Made by a program: the position numbers and the translations under genes
The notes under the pieces: model-generated
What the model saw: the letters and a program-made list of their open reading frames with translations, nothing else
Told to the model about the DNA's origin: nothing
The model's database searches: none
In this document: positions 1 through 7,639 of the stretch, in pieces
Position numbering within the stretch: position 1 is the first letter of the stretch
Layout of the letters: each line of letters begins with the position of its first letter
From: an uncultured Clostridia bacterium
GTDB taxonomy: Bacteria > Bacillota > Clostridia > Oscillospirales > Ruminococcaceae
DNA length: 18,470 bases
Direction: 5' to 3'
NCBI GenBank assembly: GCA_947625455.1
Contig: CANQOJ010000023.1
Coordinates: 1-18,470 of the forward strand

Positions 1-1
1 A

Positions 2-1774
2 TACGGCACGGATGGCAGCGAGTATATGGAATCCATCTATGACGACGGAATTACGAATGACGCACAGCAATCAAATGATCAGATCGTCGGAAGCGATGGC
101 AACGATATGCTTTACGGCGGCGACGGCGACGAGCGTATCACAGGCAAAGCAGGCGACGATGTTCTTGACGGCGGCAAGGATAATGATTATATTAATGGCG
201 GCGCAGGTAACGACACCTACACCTTCAACAAGGGCTACGGTGTTGATACCATTAGCGACGGCGAGGGTCTGAACACGATCAATATATACGGATATTCGGC
301 GAATCAGATCAAGGCATACCGTACTAATTGGAACAATATCACGATTACGTTTGCGGACTCCGATGACCAAATCGTGATCGAGGGCTTCTTTAATTCAGAG
401 GCAAACAGAAACTTCTACCTCACCTTTAACGGCAGCGGAAGAGTACACGCGACCGCTTCCAACAGTCCACTCAGAACTATCTACGGTACGGACGGCGACG
501 ACTATATGGCAGCTATGGACGACAGAGGCGTGACACTTTACGGCGAAAGCGGCGCGGACAACCTCAACGGCGGAGGCGGCGCTGACAGACTGTACGGCGG
601 CATCGGCAACGATCAGTTGTACGGAAACGGCGGCAGCGATATTCTTGACGGCGGCGAGGGCGACGATATGCTCTACGGCGGCGCAGGAAACGATACCTAT
701 ATTTTCAATGTCGGCAGCGGCACAGATACGATTATCGACAGCGAGGGTATAAATACGATCTCGTTCGGCGCGGGTCTGGCGGAGGACGCTATGACCGCTT
801 ACAGACACAACTGGAACGACCTTATGATCACATTCGAGGGCATTGAGGACAAGCTGATAATTCAGGGCTACTTCGGCTCTGAAAGCAACCGCAATTTTGA
901 GGTAAGATTTGCGGACGGCACACGCTATGCTTACGATGACGCGGAAAATCCCATCAAGCAGGTTCACGCGACCGAGTATGACGATTGGATGACCGCATGG
1001 AGCGATAACGGCATTGCGCTGCACGGCGACGGCGGCAACGACAATCTCACGGGCGGTGCTGGCAGCGATATGCTGTTCGGAGGCATCGGAGATGATACCC
1101 TTAACGGAAATAACGGCGATGATATTCTCGATGGCGGTGAGGGCAATGATTTCCTCTACGGCGGCTCCGGCAGCGACGTCTACAACTTTGGCATCGGATA
1201 CGGCTCGGATATTATTGAGGACAACGATGGCGACAATGTCGTTAGATTCCTTGATATGAATCCCGATGAAGTTTCGTTTGAATTGAAAGATAACGGCGAG
1301 CTTATGATATCTGTTGGAGAGGGCGGGGATGTTCTGACGATCCGCAAATTTGATCTCGAGCGCTTCGCGTTCGAGTTCGCAGATGAGGTATCCGGCACAT
1401 TCAATGTTGAAACAGGCACGTTTGAGAAAACTCTTACAGAGGAGGAACTCGCGGCACTTGAAGCGGCTAAAACAGAGGACGAGCTTGCTCAAGCAAATGC
1501 GGATATTCTGGACGAGCTTTATGCGGATGAGGATTCCGTTTCCGATCTGCTCACGGATAACGACGACACAGTGATCTCTGAGATCGCGGACAGCGCATCG
1601 GCTGACGAGAGCAATAATTCGGCGGACAACATTGAAGTTCAGGTAATGATTCTCACCGAAAATATGGCGGCATTCTCGAATGAAAGCAACATTTCCGACA
1701 GCATGAATATGCAGCGCAGCGCAGACAGCCTTGCGTTTGCGGATCAGCTTCTGGTTGGAACTCATGCATCATAA
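2..1774 (+). CDS. RTX-repeat calcium-binding protein secreted by type I system (5' end missing)
   Basis: The reading frame is open from the first bases, and the ATG at 26 lies inside a repeat, so this is the C-terminal 590 residues of a longer protein. At least three copies of a roughly 160-residue unit are visible. Each has an RTX block of GGxGxDxLxGG nonapeptides (near 89-230, 536-700 and 1021-1190) that should bind calcium, then a segment of the form ITFxxxxDKLxIxGYFxSExNRNFxxxFADG, which resembles the haemolysin-type calcium-binding related domain. The unit begins with YGTDGxxYM. After the repeats comes an acidic, Glu/Asp/Ala-rich tail that ends in ADQLLVGTHAS, matching the uncleaved C-terminal signals of type I substrates. 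The exporter genes start 74 bases downstream, so this is probably their substrate. Its activity (adhesin, surface-layer protein, enzyme) cannot be told because the N-terminus is outside the window. I am sure of the RTX assignment and unsure of function. Confidence 0.93.
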   Translation, partial: YGTDGSEYMESIYDDGITNDAQQSNDQIVGSDGNDMLYGGDGDERITGKAGDDVLDGGKDNDYINGGAGNDTYTFNKGYGVDTISDGEGLNTINIYGYSANQIKAYRTNWNNITITFADSDDQIVIEGFFNSEANRNFYLTFNGSGRVHATASNSPLRTIYGTDGDDYMAAMDDRGVTLYGESGADNLNGGGGADRLYGGIGNDQLYGNGGSDILDGGEGDDMLYGGAGNDTYIFNVGSGTDTIIDSEGINTISFGAGLAEDAMTAYRHNWNDLMITFEGIEDKLIIQGYFGSESNRNFEVRFADGTRYAYDDAENPIKQVHATEYDDWMTAWSDNGIALHGDGGNDNLTGGAGSDMLFGGIGDDTLNGNNGDDILDGGEGNDFLYGGSGSDVYNFGIGYGSDIIEDNDGDNVVRFLDMNPDEVSFELKDNGELMISVGEGGDVLTIRKFDLERFAFEFADEVSGTFNVETGTFEKTLTEEELAALEAAKTEDELAQANADILDELYADEDSVSDLLTDNDDTVISEIADSASADESNNSADNIEVQVMILTENMAAFSNESNISDSMNMQRSADSLAFADQLLVGTHAS

Positions 1775-1848
1775 AAACTTTGGCGCAAATTCATTTCGTG
1801 CATCAGCTTCAATGCTGCTGCATATTTTTTTGAAATGGAGGTCGAAAA

Positions 1849-4020
1849 ATGGAGAAAACGCAGGACAGTGGGCTAACCTGCTTTATGATAGTGATGAAAT
1901 TTCACGGCATTCCCATAACAAAGGAGCAGGCGGAAAATTTGTCGGTGCTTGATCCCGATCAGAAAACGGGCGAGATCGAGATAATTGAGTCAGCCAAAAA
2001 GCTGAAAATGCGGGCAAGGCTTTGCCGTTTGAACGTAGGCAAGCTAAAAAATGTCAATGCCCCCATTATAGCCAAAAACAATGACGGCGAGTTCTTTATA
2101 ATCGCAAAATCCACAGAAGATAAATTTATGCTTTTATTTACCGATAAAACTCAGCCCGAAATAAAATCCCGAGAGGAACTCGCCGAGATTTGGGATGGTA
2201 CGGCAATTTTAATCACGAAAAAAGGAATCGCTGACAGAGAAGCGATTTTCAGCTTTAAGTGGTTTATTCCCACTATTCTGAAATTCAAGAAAGAATTTAT
2301 ACAGGTTCTGATCGCCGTATTCACGGTACAGATACTCGGCATTTTAACGCCTGTTATGACACAGGTGGTCGTAGACAAGGTGTTGGTACACAAGAGCATG
2401 TCTACGTTGAACGTACTCACAATCGGGATCGGGATAGTATACGTTTATGAGCTGATACTCGGGCTTGCGAAAAATTACGTTTTCACGCACACCACCAACC
2501 GGATAGATGTAATGCTGAGCTTCAAATTATTTCGGCATTTGTTCGCGCTTCCGCTGAAATATTTTGAGTCAAGACGCGTTGGTGAAACGGTGGCGAGAGT
2601 ACGCGAGCTTGACAGTATAAGAAATTTTCTCACAGGCACTCCCCTGTCCTCGATGATTGATCTTATTTTCACAATCGTATACATAGTTGTGTTGTTTTTC
2701 TACAGCCCGATGCTTACAGTTATAGTGATTTGTTCAATTCCCGTTTACGCGGTCTTGTCGGCGATAGTAACGCCGTTGTTTAAGAAAAGGCTCGACGAAA
2801 AATTTGAAACGGGAGCTTATACACAATCATTTTTGGTGGAATCCATTACGGGTGTGCAAACGGTAAAATCTTACGCCCTGGAACCGAAGTTTGAGAAAAA
2901 GTGGGGCGATCTGCAATCCGACTATGTTAAAGCAAGCTACAAAACCTCAATGGTTTCGGCAACGGCGGGAACTACCGGACAGTTTATCCAAAAGGTATTC
3001 GACTTGCTGATTTTGTTTTTCGGCGCAAAAGCTGTAATGGATGGTAATTTTACGGTCGGGCAGCTTGTAGCGTTCCGTATGCTTTCCGGCAGAGTTAGCG
3101 GTCCTGTGCTGCGGCTCGTACAGTTGTGGCAGGAGTACCAGCAAGCATCGCTGTCGGTAAAGCGGATCGGAGATATTTTCAATACCGCCCCGGAGCCGGT
3201 CCTTAATACAAATCAGACTTCTATGCCGAAAATCCATGGAAAAATAGTATTCGATAAAGTACGATTCAGATACAATCCGCAAGGCGGCGAGGTAATTAAA
3301 GGAATGAGCTTTGAGATCGAGCCGGATACGATAGTCGGAGTTGTCGGCAGAAGCGGCTCGGGGAAAAGCACGGTCTCCAAATTGATACAACGCTTGTATA
3401 TTCCCGAGGGAGGAAAAATCTCGATTGACGGAATGGATATTTCGCTTGTGAATCCCGCAATGCTGCGAAAGCAGATCGGAGTTGTTCTGCAGGAGAACTT
3501 TATGTTTAACGGAACTGTCGCCGAGAACATTTCGATACACTGCCCTACCGCCTCAATGGATCAAATCATAAGCAGCGCAAAGATTGCGGGAGCGCACGAT
3601 TTTATACTTGAGCTTCCTGACGGCTACAACACGATAATCGGTGAAAAAGGAATGGGATTATCGGGCGGTCAGAAACAGCGTGTAGCAATAGCAAGGGCTA
3701 TTCTGAACAATCCGAGAATTCTTATTTTTGATGAGGCAACCTCAGCTTTGGATTACGAATCCGAAAGCATTATTCAAAATAATCTTAAAGAGATATGTAA
3801 AGGACGGACGGTTCTGATAATCGCCCACAGACTATCCACGCTGAAAGACGCGAAAAAAATAATGGTTATCGACAGAGGAAATCTTGTGGAATACGATACA
3901 CACGAGAATTTAATGGAGCAGCAGGGTTTGTATTTCCATTTGTACAACCAACAAAAGCGAGGTGACACTGATGAACAATACGTTAACGGAATACGTTCTG
4001 AAACATGGCAGAAAGCGTGA
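1849..4020 (+). CDS. HlyB-like type I secretion ABC transporter with peptidase-like N-domain
   Basis: This 723-residue inner-membrane exporter should power secretion of the upstream RTX protein. Residues 1-125 form a C39-peptidase-like domain. The catalytic Cys position of true C39 peptidases (DCGxxxL) reads D-S-G-L here, and the usual catalytic His is replaced near G-E-F-F-I-I, so it should dock substrate without cleaving it, as in HlyB. Residues 145-440 are the transmembrane domain. The nucleotide-binding domain has a Walker A GRSGSGKS at 500-507, a Q-loop in VVLQENFMF, the signature LSGGQKQR from 604, Walker B with D628-E629, and the switch His at 660. The ATG at 1849 follows GGAGG at suitable distance. 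The 3' end overlaps the fusion-protein gene by 50 bases, so translation is probably coupled. No leader-peptide processing is expected because the substrate carries a C-terminal signal. Confidence 0.95.
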   Translation: MEKTQDSGLTCFMIVMKFHGIPITKEQAENLSVLDPDQKTGEIEIIESAKKLKMRARLCRLNVGKLKNVNAPIIAKNNDGEFFIIAKSTEDKFMLLFTDKTQPEIKSREELAEIWDGTAILITKKGIADREAIFSFKWFIPTILKFKKEFIQVLIAVFTVQILGILTPVMTQVVVDKVLVHKSMSTLNVLTIGIGIVYVYELILGLAKNYVFTHTTNRIDVMLSFKLFRHLFALPLKYFESRRVGETVARVRELDSIRNFLTGTPLSSMIDLIFTIVYIVVLFFYSPMLTVIVICSIPVYAVLSAIVTPLFKKRLDEKFETGAYTQSFLVESITGVQTVKSYALEPKFEKKWGDLQSDYVKASYKTSMVSATAGTTGQFIQKVFDLLILFFGAKAVMDGNFTVGQLVAFRMLSGRVSGPVLRLVQLWQEYQQASLSVKRIGDIFNTAPEPVLNTNQTSMPKIHGKIVFDKVRFRYNPQGGEVIKGMSFEIEPDTIVGVVGRSGSGKSTVSKLIQRLYIPEGGKISIDGMDISLVNPAMLRKQIGVVLQENFMFNGTVAENISIHCPTASMDQIISSAKIAGAHDFILELPDGYNTIIGEKGMGLSGGQKQRVAIARAILNNPRILIFDEATSALDYESESIIQNNLKEICKGRTVLIIAHRLSTLKDAKKIMVIDRGNLVEYDTHENLMEQQGLYFHLYNQQKRGDTDEQYVNGIRSETWQKA

Positions 4021-5212
4021 TAAGGAGCTCAAGTATGATTTTATGCCATCGCTGCTCGAGATCATCGAGCGACCGGCGCACAAAGCCGGAACTGTAATAA
4101 TCGTTGGCATTTTTACGCTGCTGATCGCTGCTGTTATCTGGGCTTGCGCTTCGGAGATCGATGTGGTCATTACCGCGAGCGGAAGTGTTCAGCCTATCGG
4201 AAATCTCAATGTGATAAAAGCCTATTCGGGAGGAACTGTCAAGTCTATAAACGTTTCCGAGGGAGATTTTGTACAGAAAGGCGATGTTCTGATCGAGCTT
4301 GACACGCAGGCGCTTGAAATTGACGCCGATCAGCTTCAAAAGCAGCAGAAAATACTTGAAGTGCAGCGGGATATTTACAATAAAATAATTAGTGGGAGCG
4401 ATCTATCCGACGTTGATCCGGATAATTATTCTGACGAATTGAAGCCGTATATCCGGTCAATTCTTGATTCCGATGCGGAATACAGAAATTCGCTTGTAAA
4501 TTATGAAAACGAAAAAACCGCCGCCGAGATCAACAAGGAGATTGCGGAGCTGCAGTTGCAACAATACCGAGCTACGGGAACGGAGCGTCAGATCAAAACG
4601 CAGGAATTATCGGTGCGGCAAAACGCGCTGTCTGTGGAGAACGCGGAACTGCAGATCGCCAATGTTAAAGCACAGTACAGCTCACAGATAAATTCCAATA
4701 TTTCCGAGATAAATAACACACTTGAAGAAATTCACACGAACCTTGAAAAGTACAGGCTGTCTGCGGAATATCAGGATATTACATCGCCTGTCAGCGGATA
4801 TGTGAATAGCCTCGGTATAAATACTCTTGGAGAAACTGTGACCTCAGCGCAGCAGCTTGTGACGATAGTCCCCGATAACACTCCGAATGAAATGCTCTGC
4901 TATGTCAAGAACACGGACATTGCGGACGTTGAACTCGGAATGGAAGCTGAAATAAAGCTTGAGGCTTATCCGTACAACAAGTATGGCACAGTCAAGGGAA
5001 CGGTGAAATACATCAGTCCCAGTTCGTTCGCCAATGAGCAGCTTGGCAGCGTATATATCGTCAAGCTTGAGCTTGACGAGGACAACGAAAACATACACAT
5101 TATTTCGGGACTTTCGGGCGCGGTCGAGATCAAGACCGATAAGCGAACGGTGATGGACTACTTCCTTGAGCCTATCGTTAAAGGGTTCGGGGAAAGCTTG
5201 AAAGAGAAGTAG
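3971..5212 (+). CDS. HlyD-family membrane fusion (periplasmic adaptor) protein
   Basis: A 413-residue adaptor for the type I exporter. A cytoplasmic N-terminus is followed by one membrane span at about residues 41-60 (VIIVGIFTLLIAAVIWACA). Next are the first half of a lipoyl/barrel-sandwich domain (SGGTVKSINVSEGDFVQKGDVL), a long Glu/Gln-rich coiled-coil hairpin, the second lipoyl half (DITSPVSGYVNSLGINTLGE) and a beta-barrel domain. I place the start at ATG 3971, five bases after AGGTGA; a GTG at 3962 in the same frame overlaps that ribosome site and is less likely. The gene begins inside the end of the transporter gene. In diderms such proteins reach a TolC channel; no such gene is seen here. 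The family assignment is firm. How it works in a presumably monoderm host is an open question. Confidence 0.94.
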   Translation: MNNTLTEYVLKHGRKRDKELKYDFMPSLLEIIERPAHKAGTVIIVGIFTLLIAAVIWACASEIDVVITASGSVQPIGNLNVIKAYSGGTVKSINVSEGDFVQKGDVLIELDTQALEIDADQLQKQQKILEVQRDIYNKIISGSDLSDVDPDNYSDELKPYIRSILDSDAEYRNSLVNYENEKTAAEINKEIAELQLQQYRATGTERQIKTQELSVRQNALSVENAELQIANVKAQYSSQINSNISEINNTLEEIHTNLEKYRLSAEYQDITSPVSGYVNSLGINTLGETVTSAQQLVTIVPDNTPNEMLCYVKNTDIADVELGMEAEIKLEAYPYNKYGTVKGTVKYISPSSFANEQLGSVYIVKLELDEDNENIHIISGLSGAVEIKTDKRTVMDYFLEPIVKGFGESLKEK

Positions 5213-5235
5213 ATAAAATTTAGGAGGGTTTCATT

Positions 5236-5799
5236 TTGACATTAGCAGAAAAAGCTATTAGGTGGCTGAAAGAGGTTCTAATAAAAGCGCTTTTGGTTTT
5301 TGCAATAGGATGTATTGTCCTTTCAACAAAAAGTGAAACGGGTATTGAGGTTATTATTCCATTCATTGTCATTGATTGTTGTGTGGGGTATGTTTATCGA
5401 AACAAAATTATTTCGGAAAAAAATATGTGCCTTGCTAAATCGCTTGTAAACAAGGGCGATGACACAGTATTTAATTCCGAATATTATGATTTATATCAAG
5501 AGTTCAATTATAATAGATTGGTTGTGATATTTCGATCATTAACATTAGCGTTGGCATTAACTCCGATAGTATTTGGGTGGATAGATGATTTAGGTACATA
5601 CATAACTGCCGGAATGTTGTTGATGACTTTATCATTGTTGATTATTTCTTTTGTTTTGTTCGCTGGAAAAAGAGATACTATTATTATGAGTTTAATTAGT
5701 AAAAGAGGAAAGAGATGGTTCGATAAATATTCGGAAGAAGAACTTAAATTACTCCGTCAATTGTCCGAAATTGATTCAAACAAACAAAACGACAAGTAG
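5236..5799 (+). CDS. Small four-helix membrane protein of unknown function
   Basis: I do not recognise a family. The 187-residue product has two hydrophobic pairs: one near residues 15-55 (ALLVFAIGCIVL and VIIPFIVIDCCVGYVY) and one near 95-145 (SLTLALALTPIVFG and MLLMTLSLLIISFVLFA). Charged soluble segments lie between them and at the C-terminus, so a four-span inner-membrane protein is likely. The start is a TTG at 5236, eight bases after AGGAGG, with no better ATG nearby. It lies 23 bases after the fusion protein gene and before the operon terminator, so it is probably co-transcribed with the secretion genes. Its base composition is far more AT-rich than those genes, which suggests a separate origin. 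It could be an accessory or self-protection protein for the secreted product, but that is inference from position only. Confidence 0.75.
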   Translation: MTLAEKAIRWLKEVLIKALLVFAIGCIVLSTKSETGIEVIIPFIVIDCCVGYVYRNKIISEKNMCLAKSLVNKGDDTVFNSEYYDLYQEFNYNRLVVIFRSLTLALALTPIVFGWIDDLGTYITAGMLLMTLSLLIISFVLFAGKRDTIIMSLISKRGKRWFDKYSEEELKLLRQLSEIDSNKQNDK

Positions 5800-5947
5800 T
5801 TCACATGTGATTAAATACAACAACATTATATAAGGAGTTGATTATCATAGTCCAAATAGCCTGTGAAATCAAGGACATTCGTGCCCTCGGGCTGTTTGGC
5901 ATCATCGGCTTAACACCGACAAATCAATCAGCTCTTGATAATTTCAA

Positions 5948-5981
5948 ATCCGAGGCAGAACACCGCCTCGGATATTTTTTT
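5948..5981 (+). terminator. Rho-independent terminator of the type I secretion operon
   Basis: A perfect 9-bp stem, ATCCGAGGC (5948-5956) with GCCTCGGAT (5965-5973), and an 8-base loop are followed by A and seven T residues. It is the first strong terminator after the secretion operon and separates it from the mobile-element module. Confidence 0.88.
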
Positions 5982-6012
5982 GCCCAAAAGCGGATAGATG
6001 CTCGGTGCAGAT

Positions 6013-6067
6013 CTCCTCCCGTAATTTAGATTTCACTCAAAAACGAAATTCTAAATTACAGGAGGGG
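6013..6067 (+). promoter_or_regulatory. Long hairpin that buries the ribosome binding site of the sigma-like gene
   Basis: The left arm at 6013-6034 pairs with the right arm at 6045-6067. The pairing covers CTCCTCC with GGAGGGG and GTAATTTAGA with TCTAAATTAC, giving about 22 pairs with one C/A mismatch (6020/6060), one G/T wobble and one bulged A. The loop is 10 bases (6035-6044). The right arm contains GGAGG (6061-6065), the ribosome binding site of the ATG at 6073. If transcribed from upstream, the folded RNA should block translation of the sigma-like gene. There is no T tract, so it is not a terminator. The pairing is seen directly; the regulatory role is inferred. Confidence 0.7.
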
Positions 6068-6072
6068 CAAAA

Positions 6073-6519
6073 ATGTCCAAACCATACATTATGAAGAACG
6101 GCATAGCCGTTGAGGTCTCGGACGAGATCTATGAAATCCTTAAGAAGTCGGATCGGCACATCAAGTATGTTGAGCGTGATCTTAAGGAAACGAGATACAT
6201 TATCAATAAAGAGAAAGTAACTGTCAAGGAAATCCCCGCCCGTGAGGACTCGCTCGACAGACTGACGGCGCTCGGACTCGACTTTGCAGACCAGACCACT
6301 AACTTCCGAGAATCGGTTATCGATAAAATAATGCTTGACCAAGCACTTGAAAAGCTGAGTGACGAGGAACGCTACCTCATCACTCAGCTTTTTTATTTTG
6401 GGCGAACCGAGCGGGATCTTGCAGATGAGCTTGGTGTTTATCGAAACTCAATTCACTTGCAAAAGAAAAAAATACTTGCAAAGCTGAAAAAAATAATCGA
6501 GGGGGGTGGTGTGTTGTGA
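6073..6519 (+). CDS. Small sigma-70-like (region 4) transcription factor of a mobile element
   Basis: A 148-residue protein whose C-terminal third (about residues 98-145) reads ALEKLSDEERYLITQLFYFG, then a helix-turn-helix (RTERDLADELGVYRNSIHLQ) and a basic end (KKKILAKLKKII). That is the shape of sigma-70 region 4. The N-terminal part is basic and shows no clear region 2, so it resembles the short sigma-like proteins carried by clostridial integrative elements rather than a complete ECF sigma factor. It is the first gene of the recombinase module and is followed by an overlapping 45-aa gene. Its ribosome binding site lies in the long hairpin just upstream, which suggests tight translational control. 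It may switch on the element's excision genes, but that is inference. The fold call is reasonably strong. Confidence 0.82.
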   Translation: MSKPYIMKNGIAVEVSDEIYEILKKSDRHIKYVERDLKETRYIINKEKVTVKEIPAREDSLDRLTALGLDFADQTTNFRESVIDKIMLDQALEKLSDEERYLITQLFYFGRTERDLADELGVYRNSIHLQKKKILAKLKKIIEGGGVL

Positions 6520-6653
6520 TTTTTAACAAATCGCATAGGGATATTATTGAATTTTCGGTTAAAGCGCTGAATTCGATAAAAAGTGTTGTGCAAAACCGCC
6601 TTCCCAACGGCGAATATTATGAAGGGGTAAATTTTACCCGTTCAGTTCTTTGA
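6516..6653 (+). CDS. 45-residue conserved-looking small protein overlapping the sigma-like gene
   Basis: A GTG at 6516 overlaps the last bases of the sigma-like gene, and a strong purine tract (GAGGGGGG, 6500-6507) sits nine bases upstream. The product starts MIFNKSHRDIIEFSVKALNS, continues through VVQNRLPNGEYYEGVNF and ends at TGA 6651-6653. The composition is amphipathic and protein-like, with an N-terminal helix and a Gly/Tyr turn. The gene is too short for the usual length cut-offs. The overlap argues for translational coupling with the sigma-like factor. I do not recognise a family. Its stop codon lies within a TTCTTTGAAAATTGAATA stretch that marks the beginning of the folded non-coding region. 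Coding status is likely but rests on start, ribosome site and overlap only. Confidence 0.6.
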   Translation: MIFNKSHRDIIEFSVKALNSIKSVVQNRLPNGEYYEGVNFTRSVL

Positions 6654-7108
6654 AAATTGAATAGCAGTATTTCAGATACTTTCCCTTGCGCAGCCGAGAG
6701 TGGTTGAAAGCGACAGGAGCCTCCCGCCATGACGTTCACCGGATCGCAGATTGGACAAGCCCGGCACTTTGCCGAACGAGCGATGACTCAATATTATTCC
6801 AACAGACGATCCATAACCGAGCGATAAAGAGCAGCTCCCGAAACCGATGTGGCAGTCGGTGCGCGATGACCTGCGTAAGGGGATAATGATACTTCCGTCC
6901 AGCCACAGTCAACACAATGGGGGCGGCTTCATGAGAACCATGTTGAGGTTAGAGTCCTATGACGCTGCAATGCTAAGCAGCGGTCTGAAATATTCCCTTT
7001 TAGTCGGGGTGCGGGGCAAATACGACAGATTCTACAGGCAAACAAGCGGAGAAATCCGCTGTTAATATACATTGGTAACGGCTCTGTAATCGCACAGAGC
7101 CGTCACCG
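6654..7108 (+). ncRNA. Candidate large structured RNA between the sigma-like and toxin genes
   Basis: About 455 bases with no convincing gene but many self-complementary segments. They include CGGCA/TGCCG (6762-6774), ACCGA/TCGGT (6843-6860), TCAACA/TGTTGA (6909-6946), CGCTGC/GCAGCG (6963-6982), AGCGGA-GAAA-TCCGCT (7045-7060) and a perfect 10-bp stem ACGGCTCTGT/ACAGAGCCGT (7078-7103). Base composition is balanced and unlike the AT-rich spacers elsewhere. At the 5' edge, TTCTTTGAAAATTGAATA resembles the boxA-containing spacers of Firmicute rRNA operons, which could mean an antiterminated transcript. I cannot match it to a named class; large phage- and element-associated RNAs such as ROOL or GOLLD are candidates only by size and setting. 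The extent is approximate and the strand is assumed from the neighbouring genes. Confidence 0.5.
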
Positions 7109-7174
7109 TTTGCACACTGAAAAGTGTGCAAATTTCAGTCGAGTTCACGAACAAGATTGAAATTTGCACATTTT
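7109..7174 (+). promoter_or_regulatory. Mutually exclusive stem pair in the toxin-gene leader
   Basis: Segment 7123-7132 (AGTGTGCAAA) can pair with TTTGCACACT (7109-7118) as a perfect 10-bp GAAA-capped hairpin. Alternatively, 7125-7137 (TGTGCAAATTTCA) can pair perfectly over 13 bp with TGAAATTTGCACA (7158-7170), which is followed by TTTT. Both cannot form at once. The second stem ends 13 bases before the GGAGG of the toxin gene. This is the geometry of an attenuator or translational switch. The pairing is seen; the function is inferred. Confidence 0.5.
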
Positions 7175-7196
7175 AATAATAACGGAGGAAAAATTT

Positions 7197-7631
7197 ATGT
7201 ACTATAGTAAAATCAGGCGGGGTGAAAAACATGGACGCGGAGAAAATACCAACATCGTGGCACAGATTCCGGACAAGCATTGTGTTCGCGGAGAGATATA
7301 TCTTGCGAACCTTGAGCCGGTCGTCGGCAGCGAACAGGGCGGTATTCGTCCGGTCGTAATACTGCAAAACAACGTTGGGAACAAGCACAGCCCGACTACT
7401 ATCGCGGCACCTATCACAACCAAGCGCGTACCCAATAATTTGCCGATTCACGTTTTTGTGTTCGCGACTCGTTCCGGTTTGCCGCAGGACTCCTGTGTCC
7501 TGCTGGAGCAAATCCGAGTGCTGGACAAGTCTCGGCTGACCGAAAAAATCGGTAAGGTGAACGCGGTTACAATGGACTACATAGATACCGCGCTTAAAAT
7601 AAGTGTAGGCTTAAATTCGAAATACAACTGA
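7197..7631 (+). CDS. MazF/PemK-type toxin, predicted sequence-specific endoribonuclease
   Basis: A 144-residue protein with a MazF core from residue 30. It reads VRGEIYLANLEPVVGSEQGG followed by IRPVVILQN, and later SPTTIAAPITTK and SCVLLEQIRVLDKSRL. Arg51 and Thr74 match the catalytic Arg25 and Thr48 of Bacillus MazF, so RNA-cleaving activity is expected. The ATG at 7197 lies eight bases after GGAGG. The extra 26 or so N-terminal residues are unusual for this short family. There is no MazE-like gene upstream; a folded leader lies there instead. A 46-aa gene follows after eight bases and ribbon-helix-helix proteins lie 4 kb downstream, either of which might supply antidote function. MazF genes beside serine recombinases are common in clostridial elements and may stabilise them. 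The family call is firm; the partner is unknown. Confidence 0.9.
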   Translation: MYYSKIRRGEKHGRGENTNIVAQIPDKHCVRGEIYLANLEPVVGSEQGGIRPVVILQNNVGNKHSPTTIAAPITTKRVPNNLPIHVFVFATRSGLPQDSCVLLEQIRVLDKSRLTEKIGKVNAVTMDYIDTALKISVGLNSKYN

Positions 7632-7639
7632 GGTGAAGT

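Noticed and set aside
89..1190. Regular repeats that could suggest a repeat array or CRISPR
   Set aside because: They are imperfect coding repeats of RTX nonapeptides within an open frame, with no uniform spacers.
395..1765. Long reading frame of 456 codons on the minus strand
   Set aside because: It mirrors the Gly/Asp-rich RTX repeats on the plus strand and has no ribosome site; such long antisense frames arise from the biased codons.
5838..6029. 63-codon reading frame with TTG start after AAGGAG
   Set aside because: It runs straight through the operon terminator at 5948-5981 and into the left arm of the hairpin before the sigma-like gene; the product has no recognisable pattern. Treated as non-coding.
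6686..7065. Two short reading frames within the folded region
   Set aside because: They cross the predicted stems, lack ribosome sites and have no protein-like composition, so the region is treated as non-coding.
7231..7361. Alternative ATG with GGGGTG upstream, in another frame within the toxin gene
   Set aside because: It gives a peptide of about 43 residues without likeness to anything, while the overlapping frame encodes an intact MazF core.
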